Assembly (NCBI GenBank): GCA_905203305.1
Contig: CAJKVH010000007.1
Location: 4,781 to 68,780, forward strand
Source of the DNA: an uncultured Eubacteriales bacterium
Lineage (GTDB): Bacteria; Bacillota; Clostridia; TANB77; CAG-508
Length of the DNA stretch: 64,000 nucleotides
Direction of reading: 5' to 3'
Shown here piece by piece: positions 51,980 to 61,446 of the stretch. A program made the translations under genes and the position numbers. A model generated the notes under the pieces. The model was given only the letters and a program-made list of their open reading frames with translations. It was not told where the DNA came from and made no database searches. Within the stretch, counting starts at the first letter, position 1. Every line of letters starts with the position of its first letter.

Positions 51980-53827
51980 ATGGGAAAAATCATAGGAATT
52001 GACTTAGGAACAACAAACTCATGTGTAGCAGTTATGGAAGGAGGAGAACCAGTAGTAATACCAAATGCAGAAGGAGATAGAACAACTCCATCAGTAGTTG
52101 CATTTTCAAAAAATGGTGAAAGACTAGTAGGACAAATAGCAAAACGTCAAGCTGTTACAAACCCAGATAACACAGTTATCTCAATAAAAAGAAAAATGGG
52201 AACAAGTGAAAAAGTAAAAATAGAAGGAGATTCATTCTCTCCACAAGAAATATCAGCAATGATACTTCAAAAATTAAAAGCAGATGCAGAAAATTATTTA
52301 GGACAAAAAGTAACACAAGCAGTTATAACAGTACCAGCATACTTTAGTGATAGCCAAAGACAAGCTACAAAAGATGCAGGAAAAATCGCAGGACTAGAAG
52401 TTTTAAGAATAATAAACGAACCTACAGCTGCAGCACTTGCTTATGGAATGGATAAAGAACAAGATCAAAAAATATTAATATATGACTTAGGTGGAGGAAC
52501 ATTTGATGTATCAATATTAGATATTGGTGATGGTGTATTCGAAGTTTTAGCAACAAATGGTAACACACATTTAGGTGGAGATGACTTTGACCAAAAAATT
52601 ATAGATTACCTAGTATCAGAATTCAAAAAATCTGATGGAATCGACTTAAGTACAGATAAAATGGCAATGCAAAGATTAAAAGAAGCTGCTGAAAAAGCTA
52701 AAAAAGACTTATCAGGAGTTGGACAAACAAACATTAACTTACCATTTATTACAGCTGATTCAACAGGACCAAAACACTTAGATGTAACACTTACAAGATC
52801 TAAATTTGAAGAATTAATAAAAGACTTAGTTGATGCAACAGCAGGACCTGTTAACCAAGCACTTAAAGATGCAGGATTAACAGCAGCAGATATCCACAAA
52901 GTATTATTAGTTGGTGGATCTACAAGAGTACCAGCAGTTCAAGAAGCTGTTAAGAAAATAACAGGAAAAGATGCAGATAAAGGTATAAACCCAGATGAAT
53001 GTGTTGCAATTGGTGCAGCTATTCAAGGTGGTGTATTATCAGGAGATGTTAAAGATTTAGTATTATTAGATGTTACACCATTATCATTAGGTATAGAAAC
53101 TTATGGAGGAGTATTTACAAAATTAATAGATAGAAATACAACAATTCCAACAAAGAAATCACAAATATTCTCTACAGCTGCAGATGGTCAAACATCAGTT
53201 GAAGTTCATGTTTTACAAGGTGAACGTGAAATGGCAGCATACAACAAAACATTAGGAAGATTCCAATTAACAGGAATACCAGCAGCACCAAGAGGAGTAC
53301 CACAAATAGAAGTTACATTTGATATAGATGCAAATGGTATAGTTCATGTTTCGGCAAAAGATATGGCAACAGGAAATAGCCAAAATGTTGCAATTACAGC
53401 ATCAACAAACTTAACAGATGAAGATATTGAAAAAGCTGTTAAAGATGCAGAAGCACATGCTGAAGAAGATAAAAAGAGAAAAGACGAAATCGAAGTTAAA
53501 AACAATGCTGAAAGCTTAGTATATAATAGCGAAAAGACATTAAGTGAACTTGGAGATAAAATTAGCGGAGAAGAAAAAGCTAAAATCGAAAATGAAATTG
53601 ATGCAACTAAAAAAGCTTTAGAATCAAACGATACAGAAGCAATAAAAGAAGCAACAGAAAAATTAACAAAGGTATTCTATGAAATGAGTGAACAATTATA
53701 CAAAAACGCAAATCCAAATGCAGGAGCAGAAGGAGCTGAAGGTGTAGATCCAAATGCTGGAGAAAACGCTGGAAATGATGGAAATGTATATGATGCTGAT
53801 TATAAAGTAGAAGACGAAAATAAATAG
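51980..53827 (+). CDS. dnaK: Chaperone DnaK (Hsp70)
   Basis: A 615-residue Hsp70. The ATPase domain begins IGIDLGTTNSCVAV and includes VPAYFSDSQRQATKDAG, NEPTAAALAYG, YDLGGGTFDVS and LLVGGSTRVPAVQ. The substrate domain has DVTPLSLGIETYGG. The Gly/Asn-rich tail ends DYKVEDENK. It follows grpE after a leader RNA shared with tuf, so it may be regulated separately from the CIRCE promoter. No in-frame CGG. Confidence 0.99.
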   Translation: MGKIIGIDLGTTNSCVAVMEGGEPVVIPNAEGDRTTPSVVAFSKNGERLVGQIAKRQAVTNPDNTVISIKRKMGTSEKVKIEGDSFSPQEISAMILQKLKADAENYLGQKVTQAVITVPAYFSDSQRQATKDAGKIAGLEVLRIINEPTAAALAYGMDKEQDQKILIYDLGGGTFDVSILDIGDGVFEVLATNGNTHLGGDDFDQKIIDYLVSEFKKSDGIDLSTDKMAMQRLKEAAEKAKKDLSGVGQTNINLPFITADSTGPKHLDVTLTRSKFEELIKDLVDATAGPVNQALKDAGLTAADIHKVLLVGGSTRVPAVQEAVKKITGKDADKGINPDECVAIGAAIQGGVLSGDVKDLVLLDVTPLSLGIETYGGVFTKLIDRNTTIPTKKSQIFSTAADGQTSVEVHVLQGEREMAAYNKTLGRFQLTGIPAAPRGVPQIEVTFDIDANGIVHVSAKDMATGNSQNVAITASTNLTDEDIEKAVKDAEAHAEEDKKRKDEIEVKNNAESLVYNSEKTLSELGDKISGEEKAKIENEIDATKKALESNDTEAIKEATEKLTKVFYEMSEQLYKNANPNAGAEGAEGVDPNAGENAGNDGNVYDADYKVEDENK

Positions 53828-53833
53828 AAAAAT

Positions 53834-53881
53834 AAAGTTTGGAGAGGTTGGAGTTTTTGGTTAGTCCAACCTCAAACTTTA
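53834..53881 (+). other. Long hairpin between dnaK and the MazG-like gene
   Basis: AAAGTTTG-GAGGTTGGA pairs with TCCAACCTC-AAACTTT with small bulges, without a T run. It may be a processing or attenuation element within the heat-shock operon. Confidence 0.7.
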
Positions 53882-53895
53882 GTAAAGGAGCAAAA

Positions 53896-54270
53896 ATGTC
53901 AAAAGAAAATTTAACTATATCAGATATGAAACAAATGCAACTTGAATTATATGAAGTAAATAAAGATAAATGGAATGATATGGAGCCTGAAGCTGCAAGA
54001 AACCATCTTTTATATATGGTAGAAGAATTAGGAGAATGTATATCTATTATAAAGAAAAAAGGAATAGATAGTATAATGAATGATCCACATGTAAGAAGTA
54101 GATTTGTTGAAGAAATAACAGATGTAGAAAACTATTATATTGAGGTTCTAAACAGATTAAATATAACAGCAGAAGAATTTTCGAATGCTTATGTAGAAAA
54201 ACATAATTCAAATATGAAAAGAAATTATGAAAAAGATAACCAATCTAAATACAATGATAAAACTTTTTAA
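53896..54270 (+). CDS. MazG-like nucleotide pyrophosphohydrolase
   Basis: A 124-residue all-helical protein with the MazG-type acidic pattern: YMVEELGECISIIKK (EExxE-like) and, about 35 residues on, VEEITDVENYYIEVL (ExxD). This suggests hydrolysis of nucleoside triphosphates, but the specific substrate is unknown. The ATG at 53896 follows AAAGGAG; the frame is open upstream but without similarity. It is inserted between dnaK and dnaJ, which is unusual. Confidence 0.7.
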   Translation: MSKENLTISDMKQMQLELYEVNKDKWNDMEPEAARNHLLYMVEELGECISIIKKKGIDSIMNDPHVRSRFVEEITDVENYYIEVLNRLNITAEEFSNAYVEKHNSNMKRNYEKDNQSKYNDKTF

Positions 54271-54285
54271 TTGGAGGTGAAATAA

Positions 54286-55449
54286 GTGGCAGAAAAGAAA
54301 GATTATTATGAGTTATTAGGTGTAAGTAAGACAGCAACAGATGATGAACTAAAAAAAGCATATAGAAAAATGGCAAAAAAATATCACCCAGATGCGAATC
54401 CAGATAACAGAAAAGAAGCAGAAGCAAAATTTAAGGAAATAAATGAAGCATATGAAGTTTTATCAAACCCACAAAAAAGAAAAATGTATGACCAATTTGG
54501 AACAGCAGATCCAAGTGGAGCAGGATTTGGAGCAGGAGGACCATTTGGAGGAGGAAATGGATATTATTCATATACATCATCAGATTTTGGGGATTTTGGA
54601 GATCTTGGAGATATATTCTCTTCTTTCTTTGGAGGAGGATTTAACGGTCAAAGAACAAGTTCAAGAAGAAATAATGGACCACGTAAAGGTGAAGATTTAA
54701 ATTTAAATGTAGAAATATCATTTGAAGAATCATTTTTAGGGGTAGAAAAAGAAATAGTAGTAAATAGACAAGAAACATGTACAGAATGTAATGGAACAGG
54801 AGCAAAAAAAGGAACAAGTCCAATAAAATGTCCAACATGTAATGGAACAGGAAATGTAACAAGTTACCAAAATACAATTTTAGGTAGAGTGCAAACAACA
54901 AGACCATGTTCAGAATGTAGAGGAACTGGTGAAATAATAAAAGAACCATGTGAAAATTGTCATGGAAAAGGAACAGTTAGAAAATCTCCTAAAGTAAAAG
55001 TAAAAATTCCAGCAGGAATAAATGATAATCAAACAGTTGTATTAAGAGGACAAGGAAATCCAGGAATAAAGGGTGGACCTGCAGGGGACTTATTTATAAC
55101 TGTAAGAGTTAGAAAAAGTAGTATATTTAAAAGAGATGGAAACAATGTATACTTAGACATTCCAGTTACAATAACACAAGCAACACTAGGAGCAGACTTA
55201 GAGATCCCAATGGTTGATGGATCTAAAGAAACTTATAAAATACCAGATGGAACTCAAACAGGAACTCAATTTACAATCCGTGGAAAAGGATTTAAGAGTT
55301 TAAATTCTACTACACAAGGAAATGTTATTTTTAGAGTTGTAGTTCAAACTCCAAGGAGATTAACAAAAGAACAGAGAGAATTGATGGTAGCCTTAGCAAA
55401 AACAATGAATGAACAACCACCTGTAAAAAAACGCGGAATATTTGGATAG
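54286..55449 (+). CDS. dnaJ: Co-chaperone DnaJ
   Basis: A 387-residue Hsp40 starting with GTG after GGAGGTGAA. The J domain contains KKYHPDANPD, followed by a Gly/Phe-rich linker (about 75-120). Four CxxCxGxG zinc motifs come next (CTECNGTG, CPTCNGTG, CSECRGTG, CENCHGKG), and then the C-terminal substrate domain. It completes the grpE-dnaK-dnaJ set. Confidence 0.98.
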   Translation: MAEKKDYYELLGVSKTATDDELKKAYRKMAKKYHPDANPDNRKEAEAKFKEINEAYEVLSNPQKRKMYDQFGTADPSGAGFGAGGPFGGGNGYYSYTSSDFGDFGDLGDIFSSFFGGGFNGQRTSSRRNNGPRKGEDLNLNVEISFEESFLGVEKEIVVNRQETCTECNGTGAKKGTSPIKCPTCNGTGNVTSYQNTILGRVQTTRPCSECRGTGEIIKEPCENCHGKGTVRKSPKVKVKIPAGINDNQTVVLRGQGNPGIKGGPAGDLFITVRVRKSSIFKRDGNNVYLDIPVTITQATLGADLEIPMVDGSKETYKIPDGTQTGTQFTIRGKGFKSLNSTTQGNVIFRVVVQTPRRLTKEQRELMVALAKTMNEQPPVKKRGIFG

Positions 55450-55451
55450 AA

Positions 55452-55488
55452 AAATAACCCACCTTTTAAAAGAGGTAGGTTATTTTTA
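55452..55488. terminator. Bidirectional terminator between dnaJ and xpt
   Basis: AAATAACCCACCT pairs with AGGTAGGTTATTT around a short loop, with A/T runs on both sides. Confidence 0.85.
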
Positions 55489-56058
55489 ATCTTCAAATTC
55501 AATTAAATCTTTTCCAAGCTTTTTAATTCTAGCTAAAGAATAAACATCAAAACCAGAAGAAAGTAGCTTTTTTCTGCCTGGTTGAAAAGATTTTTCTATA
55601 ACAATTCCAACACCTTTAACATTACATTTTGCCATATCTAAAATTCTAGAAGTACCTAAAACAGCTTCACCATTAGCCAAAAAGTCATCAATAATTAAAA
55701 TGTTATCATTATCATTTAAGAACTTTTTAGAAGCTGTCAAAATATAGTCAGAATTTTTAGTAAATGAATGAACTTTAGTTTCTAAAATGTCGTTATTTAA
55801 TATACTAGAATGTTGTTTTTTGAAAATAACTAAAGGAACTTTTAAAATATTTGCTGTACAAAAGGCAGGAGCAATTCCAGAACTTTCTATTGTTACAACT
55901 TTTGTAATATCTTTATTTTTAAAGTAATTTGCAAATTCTTTTCCAATTTCAATCATTAAATTTGTATCAACTTGATGGTTTAAAAAGCTATCAACTTTTA
56001 AAACATTTTCATTTAATGCAATTCCTTCTTCTAATATTTTGTTTTTTAATAAATCCAT
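55486..56058 (-). CDS. xpt: Xanthine phosphoribosyltransferase
   Basis: A 190-residue purine salvage enzyme that makes XMP from xanthine and PRPP. The start MDLLKNKILEEGIAL, the substrate block ESSGIAPAFCTA and the PRPP loop LIIDDFLANGEA match the Firmicute Xpt family. AAAGGAG precedes the ATG. No purine riboswitch is visible in the short upstream region. Confidence 0.93.
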   Translation of the reverse strand: MDLLKNKILEEGIALNENVLKVDSFLNHQVDTNLMIEIGKEFANYFKNKDITKVVTIESSGIAPAFCTANILKVPLVIFKKQHSSILNNDILETKVHSFTKNSDYILTASKKFLNDNDNILIIDDFLANGEAVLGTSRILDMAKCNVKGVGIVIEKSFQPGRKKLLSSGFDVYSLARIKKLGKDLIEFED

Positions 56059-56196
56059 ATATGTACTCCTTTTTTAATAGAATAATACGAGTATAACACA
56101 AAATGTAATAAATTTGTTTATTTTTGTAAAAAAATGTAGTAAAATAAATAATAAATCGTAAATAGTGAAATAATAAGCACTAGAATGGAGAATTTT

Positions 56197-58317
56197 ATGA
56201 GTGAAAAAGAAGAAGTAATTTTAAACTTTATGAAAGATGAAAGTTATGTGCCAATGAAAGCAAAAGAAATGGCACTTGTATTAAATGTACCAAAAGATAG
56301 ATATAATGAACTTATAGAAACACTAAATAAATTGGAAAGTGACTTTAAAATAATAAAAAATAGAAAAAATAAATATAGATTAAATGAAGAAAAAATTATA
56401 GAAGGAATATATAGAAGAAATAGCAAAGGATTTGGCTTTGTAAAAGTTGAAGATGAAGAAGACGAAATATATATATCAAAATCAAATTCTATGAAAGCAT
56501 TTAATGGAGATAAGGTATTAATAAAAATTGTAGATAAAGAAAAAGATAAAAAAAGTCAAGAAGGAAAAATAATAAAAATATTAGAGCATGCTAAAAATAC
56601 CGTTGTAGGAACATTTGAATTTAATAAAAATTTTGGATTTGTTGTGCCTGATGATAAAAGTTTTGGAACAGATATTTTTATTTCAAAATCAAATATAGGA
56701 AAAGCAAGAAATGGCCATAAGGTTTTAGTTGAAATTATAAAATACCCAGAAGAAAAAAGACATGCAGAAGGAAAAATATTAGAAGTACTAGGTAGACCAA
56801 ATGAAGCAGGTGTAGATATGTTATCTTTAATAAAAGAATATGATTTACCATCTGTATTTCCAGAAGCTGTTGTAAATGAGGCAAAAAGCAAGGGCGATAA
56901 GATAGATAAAACAAAAATAGAAGGAAGAGTAGATTTAAGAGATAAGCAAATTTTCACAATAGATGGAGAAGATGCAAAAGATTTAGATGATGCTGTAAGA
57001 GTAGAAAAATTAAATGATGGAAATTATCTATTAGAGGTTCATATAGCAGATGTAAGTGAATATGTAACTCAAGATTCATTGCTAGATAAAGAAGCATATT
57101 TAAGAGGGACAAGTATTTATATGCTTGGTAGAGTTATACCAATGCTTCCAAGAGAGCTTTCAAATGGAATTTGTAGTTTGAATATGGGAGAGGATAGATT
57201 TACATTAAGTTGTTCAATGGTAATAAATAACAAAGGTGAAGTTATAGATTCAAAAGTATATAAAGGTTTAATTAAAGTTACTGAAAGAATGAACTATAAT
57301 GATGTACAAAAAATATTGGATAAATCAGATGAAAAAGTATTAAAAAGATATAAAAAATATATTATGCAATTTGAACTAATGGCAGAGCTTGCAACTATTA
57401 TAAAAAATAGAAGACTAGAAAAGGGATATATAAATTTAGATTTACCAGAAAGTAAAATTGAATTAGATAAAGATGGTTGGGCAATTGATGTTCATAAATA
57501 TGAAACCCATTTTTCAAATGAAATAATAGAACAATTTATGCTAACAGCAAATGAAACAATTGCAGAAAAATTTTACTGGTTAAATGCGCCATTTATATAT
57601 AGAATTCATGAAGAACCTGATATTGATAAAATTAAAGAAGCAAATAAATTTTTATATAACTTAAACTTAAAAATAAAAGCAAATAAAGACAAAATTCATT
57701 CAAAATCTTTTGCTATGGTACTAGATGAGGTAAAAGGAAAAGAAGAAGAAAGAGTAGTTTCAAATTTATTACTTAGAACATTAAAACTTGCAAGATACAG
57801 TGATGAAAACATGGGACATTTTGGAATAGCGAGCAAATATTATTGTCATTTTACATCACCAATTAGAAGATATCCAGATTTATTTATTCATAGAATAATT
57901 TCACATTACCTAGAATGTGGATATGATGTGGAAAATGAGTTTAAAAATAAATATAAAACACTTGCAAATCAAGCAGCTATCAACTCATCTGAAAGAGAAA
58001 AAATTGCAACAAAAACGGAGAGAGAAGCTGATAAAATTAAAAAAGCAGAATATATGGAAAAACATATTGGAGAAGAATTTGAAGGTGTTGTATCAAGTAT
58101 TACATCTTTTGGTATGTTTGTAGAATTAGAAAACACTGTAGAAGGCTTAGTTGGATTTAGAGATATGGGAAATGAATATTTTATTTATGATCAAGATAGA
58201 AAAGTTTTGGTTGGAGAAAATAGTAAAAAAACATTTAAGATAGGCGACATTGTGAAAATTAAAGTTAAAGATGCAAATAAGATGTTAAGACAAATTGATT
58301 TTGAAATTGCTAAGTAA
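56197..58317 (+). CDS. rnr: Ribonuclease R
   Basis: A 706-residue 3'-to-5' exoribonuclease. The order is an N-terminal winged helix (residues 1-70), two cold-shock domains (GIYRRNSKGFGFV, GTFEFNKNFGFVVP), the RNB catalytic domain (FTIDGEDAKDLDDAV with the metal-binding aspartates; YCHFTSPIRRYPDL) and a C-terminal S1 domain (FEGVVSSITSFGMFVEL). The second ATG, 56197, is properly spaced from GGAG. smpB, a common neighbour, is absent. Confidence 0.97.
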   Translation: MSEKEEVILNFMKDESYVPMKAKEMALVLNVPKDRYNELIETLNKLESDFKIIKNRKNKYRLNEEKIIEGIYRRNSKGFGFVKVEDEEDEIYISKSNSMKAFNGDKVLIKIVDKEKDKKSQEGKIIKILEHAKNTVVGTFEFNKNFGFVVPDDKSFGTDIFISKSNIGKARNGHKVLVEIIKYPEEKRHAEGKILEVLGRPNEAGVDMLSLIKEYDLPSVFPEAVVNEAKSKGDKIDKTKIEGRVDLRDKQIFTIDGEDAKDLDDAVRVEKLNDGNYLLEVHIADVSEYVTQDSLLDKEAYLRGTSIYMLGRVIPMLPRELSNGICSLNMGEDRFTLSCSMVINNKGEVIDSKVYKGLIKVTERMNYNDVQKILDKSDEKVLKRYKKYIMQFELMAELATIIKNRRLEKGYINLDLPESKIELDKDGWAIDVHKYETHFSNEIIEQFMLTANETIAEKFYWLNAPFIYRIHEEPDIDKIKEANKFLYNLNLKIKANKDKIHSKSFAMVLDEVKGKEEERVVSNLLLRTLKLARYSDENMGHFGIASKYYCHFTSPIRRYPDLFIHRIISHYLECGYDVENEFKNKYKTLANQAAINSSEREKIATKTEREADKIKKAEYMEKHIGEEFEGVVSSITSFGMFVELENTVEGLVGFRDMGNEYFIYDQDRKVLVGENSKKTFKIGDIVKIKVKDANKMLRQIDFEIAK

Positions 58318-58377
58318 TCAATAAAAGATTAGATAAATTGAAGGATATTCAGTATATAAAGTTGAAGAATTATAAAA

Positions 58378-58412
58378 AAGCTCGGTATTAATTTTAATAC
58401 CGAACTTTTTAT
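58378..58412. terminator. Bidirectional terminator between rnr and tmcAL
   Basis: CGGTATTA pairs with TAATACCG, flanked by A- and T-rich sequence. Confidence 0.88.
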
Positions 58413-59632
58413 TTTATAACAATTTTTTTGCTAAAATCTAAATTACCCCAAGAATCACTTTCAAAACCTAAAGTATAAACATTAGTAGCTAAAATATCTT
58501 TATCCATTAACATTTTTAAATTCTTATTACTGTTACTATCAACAAATTTTTTTACAGAAGTAACAATTTTTACATTTGGGTTCTTTTTATTTATTTTACT
58601 TATCAAATTTTTACCATTATCATTAAAGCCTAATACTCTAACATAAGGTTGAATTTTTTTTGAAATTGCAATATCTTTTTTTGTAATATCTAAAAGTGAA
58701 TAAAGTAAAATTCTTCTAATTCTAGTTTTTGTGTATCTTTTTGAGCAAACAATATTAATAAAATCATTTGCGTTATTGCAAGAAAACGCAGCTTTTTTTA
58801 TTAAGTTTTCAAGACCTTCAGATACATCTGGTAATTTTTTTATATCATCAATGCTTTTTAAACGTAAGTTATATAAAGCAATTTTTTCATATATAGAAAA
58901 ATCTTTAACAAAATGTCCTTTATTTATTTCTTCTTTTAAGATTGTATAAGAACTTGGAGTTAAAGCATCTTTTAAGTTAGAGGTATGACCTGTTTTTAAC
59001 ATATTTCGAATTGCAGTACTACTACTTATAGTTCCTGTATAATCAGTATTTAAATGTCCAGAAGTTTTCCTTGGAATTAAAACGGGCTTCATTTTAGAGC
59101 GATGTTTTTTTAAAGCTTTCAAGTATTCAATTCCTAAAATATTATTTGGTTCTGATAAAATACTTTTATAATTATAATCATTTAAATATTTTATAAGTGC
59201 ATTTTCTCTTGCCTTAGGAAATGATAATCCCTTTTCTAATTCAGAAGATAAAAGCATTTTAAATTCTTTTGGTTCTTCATATAAAGTATTTGCAATTATA
59301 TTTAATTTATTTAGTTCACTATATTCTGCTCCGAAAGAAATATGATCAATTATTTTTAATGAATTTAAAATTTTTATAGCACCATCGGCAAAATTTTCTG
59401 CACTAGATATTGAATATAATGTTGGAAGTTCTAAGACAAGGTCAATTCCGCCTGCTAGTGCCATTTCGGCTTTTGTCCATTTATCAACTATGGAACTTTC
59501 ACCACGTTGTGTAAAATTTCCACCAATAATTGCTACGGTATAGTTATCTTTTGTGAGTTCTTTTGATTTTAATATATGATATAAATGTCCATTATGAAAT
59601 GGATTATATTCGGCAATAATTCCTAAAACCAT
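58409..59632 (-). CDS. tmcAL: tRNA(Met) cytidine acetate ligase
   Basis: A 407-residue nucleotidyltransferase-fold enzyme (YlbM group) that uses acetate and ATP to acetylate the wobble cytidine of elongator tRNA-Met. Motifs are IIAEYNPFHNGHLYH, GGNFTQRGE, LELPTLYSISSAE and TGTISSSTAIRNML. A single gene with A/T-rich flanks. Confidence 0.94.
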   Translation of the reverse strand: MVLGIIAEYNPFHNGHLYHILKSKELTKDNYTVAIIGGNFTQRGESSIVDKWTKAEMALAGGIDLVLELPTLYSISSAENFADGAIKILNSLKIIDHISFGAEYSELNKLNIIANTLYEEPKEFKMLLSSELEKGLSFPKARENALIKYLNDYNYKSILSEPNNILGIEYLKALKKHRSKMKPVLIPRKTSGHLNTDYTGTISSSTAIRNMLKTGHTSNLKDALTPSSYTILKEEINKGHFVKDFSIYEKIALYNLRLKSIDDIKKLPDVSEGLENLIKKAAFSCNNANDFINIVCSKRYTKTRIRRILLYSLLDITKKDIAISKKIQPYVRVLGFNDNGKNLISKINKKNPNVKIVTSVKKFVDSNSNKNLKMLMDKDILATNVYTLGFESDSWGNLDFSKKIVIK

Positions 59633-59705
59633 AAAAACAAAATTCCTTTCAAAAAATTATGTATATTTTATCATAAAAACACCTAAAAATCAATATTATT
59701 TCATC

Positions 59706-59735
59706 TTGACATAATAGATAAAAATATGATATAAG
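59706..59735 (+). promoter_or_regulatory. Promoter of the dehydrogenase gene
   Basis: TTGACA (59706-59711) and TATAAG (59730-59735), 18 bases apart. Confidence 0.6.
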
Positions 59736-59760
59736 AAAAATGTACAATGTTAAGAAAAGA

Positions 59761-59814
59761 CCTAAAAATCCCGATTAAAATAAAAAGAATTAGGGAAAGA
59801 TATTTTTAGGAGGT
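59761..59814 (+). promoter_or_regulatory. Leader hairpin covering the Shine-Dalgarno
   Basis: CCTAAAAAT (59761-59769) is exactly complementary to ATTTTTAGG (59802-59810), whose last bases begin the AGGAGG ribosome-binding site. CCC (59770-59772) and GGG (59793-59795) may add an inner stem. If formed, the hairpin would partly hide the ribosome-binding site. Confidence 0.5.
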
Positions 59815-59820
59815 AAAATT

Positions 59821-60864
59821 ATGGAAAAAGTAAAAATAGTCCAATATGGATGTGGAAAAATGAGTGCATATACTATGAGATATGCATTAGAAAAAGGCTA
59901 CGAAATAGTAGGAGCATTGGATATTAATCCTAATATAATTGGTAAGGATATTTCAGAAATTATAGGATGTGAAGAAAAGAAAATAAAAGTATCAGATGTA
60001 AAAGATGCACGTAAGGTTTTAGAAGAAACAAAACCAGATGTATGTATAGTTACAACAATGAGCTTAATTAGTGAAGTAGATGAAGCATTATCACTATGTG
60101 CAGAGCTTGGGATAAATGCAATTTCAACATGTGAAGAAGCATTTTACCCAGAAGCATCAAATCCTAAAGTAACGGAAAAAATAGATAAATTAGCCAAAGA
60201 AAATCATTGTACAATAACAGGAAGTGGCTATCAAGATGTATTTTGGGGAAATTTAATTTATACACTTGCAGGAGCAACACACAAAATAACAAAAATAAAA
60301 GGAAGTTCATCATATAATGTAGAAGACTATGGAATAGCACTAGCAAAAGTACATGGTTCTGGAATGACATTAGAAGAATTTGATGAAAAGGTAGCAGCAG
60401 CCGACAAAATAAGTAAAGAAGAAAGACAAAAACTAATAGAAAGTGGAACATATACACCATCATATATGTGGAATGTAGTACCATGGCTTGCAGATAAATT
60501 CGGGTTTACAATTACATCTATGACACAAAAATGTGTTCCAATAATAGCAAAAGAGAATATACATTCTAATACATTAAATATGGATATAAAAAAGGGAAAT
60601 GCAACAGGAATGAGTGCTGTTGTAACTGCAGAAACAAAAGAAGGAGTTATAATAGAAGCAGAATGTATTGGAAAAGTTTACGATAAAGATGATGTAGATA
60701 CAAATGATTGGACAATATTTGGAGAGCCAGATACAAGAGTTGTAATAACTGAGCCAAAAACAGTAGAGCTTACATGTGCAAGTATTGTAAATAGAATACC
60801 AGATTTAATAAAAGCAGAATCAGGATTTGTTCCAACATCAAGAATGGGAGATTTAAAATATTAA
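59821..60864 (+). CDS. Dihydrodipicolinate reductase-like / 2,4-diaminopentanoate dehydrogenase-like enzyme
   Basis: A 347-residue NAD(P)-dependent dehydrogenase. The Rossmann motif is IVQYGCGKMSAYTMRYAL, with the acidic GALDINPNIIGKDI region and NAISTCEEAFYP, as in the family that includes 2,4-diaminopentanoate dehydrogenase of ornithine fermentation. The companion ornithine-degradation genes (aminomutase, thiolase) are not here, so the substrate is uncertain. It stands alone with its own promoter, leader and terminator. Confidence 0.72.
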   Translation: MEKVKIVQYGCGKMSAYTMRYALEKGYEIVGALDINPNIIGKDISEIIGCEEKKIKVSDVKDARKVLEETKPDVCIVTTMSLISEVDEALSLCAELGINAISTCEEAFYPEASNPKVTEKIDKLAKENHCTITGSGYQDVFWGNLIYTLAGATHKITKIKGSSSYNVEDYGIALAKVHGSGMTLEEFDEKVAAADKISKEERQKLIESGTYTPSYMWNVVPWLADKFGFTITSMTQKCVPIIAKENIHSNTLNMDIKKGNATGMSAVVTAETKEGVIIEAECIGKVYDKDDVDTNDWTIFGEPDTRVVITEPKTVELTCASIVNRIPDLIKAESGFVPTSRMGDLKY

Positions 60865-60873
60865 ATTTACTAT

Positions 60874-60911
60874 AAAATGGACCGTTTCCTAATTAAGAAA
60901 CGGTCTATTTA
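60874..60911 (+). terminator. Terminator after the dehydrogenase
   Basis: AATGGACCGTTTC pairs with GAAACGGTCTATT, followed by a modest T-rich run. Confidence 0.78.
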
Positions 60912-60930
60912 AATCAAAAAAGGAGAAGAT

Positions 60931-61404
60931 ATGGAAAGAGTTGATAAAATAAACTATTATTTAGATATAGCAGAAACAATATTAGAAAGAGGAACATGTT
61001 TAAGAAATAACTATGGAAGTGTTATTGTAAAAAATGATGAAATAATATCAACAGGATATAGTGGAGCTCCAAGAGGAAGAAAAAATTGTTTGGACTTAGG
61101 ATATTGCATAAGAAAACAAAAAACAAATTTAAGTGGAGCTGGATATGAAATGTGTAGATCAGTTCATAGTGAACAAAATGCAATAATAAGTGCAAATAGA
61201 AGAGATATGTTAGGAGCTACATTATATTTAGTAGGAATTAATAAAAGAAATGGTGAATATATTTCTGATAATTATCCATGTACATTATGCAAAAGAATGA
61301 TAATAAATGCAGGAATTGAAAAAGTTGTAATGAGAGATGACAAGCAAAATTATAGAATAGAGTACATAGAAGAATGGATAAAAAATGATGATACATTAAA
61401 TTAA
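60931..61404 (+). CDS. dCMP deaminase family protein
   Basis: A 157-residue zinc deaminase. The catalytic HSEQNAI (His, Glu) and PCTLCKRMI (two Cys) motifs form the zinc site, and an extra Cys-rich segment (NCLDLGYCIRK) typical of deoxycytidylate deaminases lies between residues 50 and 75. It would supply dUMP for thymidylate synthesis. AAAGGAG lies 7 bases upstream. Confidence 0.9.
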   Translation: MERVDKINYYLDIAETILERGTCLRNNYGSVIVKNDEIISTGYSGAPRGRKNCLDLGYCIRKQKTNLSGAGYEMCRSVHSEQNAIISANRRDMLGATLYLVGINKRNGEYISDNYPCTLCKRMIINAGIEKVVMRDDKQNYRIEYIEEWIKNDDTLN

Positions 61405-61405
61405 T

Positions 61406-61446
61406 AGGGTTTATTTTAGCTAAGGATATTAGCTAAAATAAACCCT
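61406..61446. terminator. 17-bp perfect inverted repeat between convergent genes
   Basis: Arms at 61406-61422 and 61430-61446 match exactly across a 7-base loop. It serves the deaminase gene; on the other strand the DUF368 reading frame, after its +1 shift, ends inside the stem (stop at 61416-61418). Confidence 0.85.

Noticed and set aside
56059..56196. Purine riboswitch upstream of xpt
   Set aside because: The upstream gap is short and lacks the conserved loop and junction sequences of that class.
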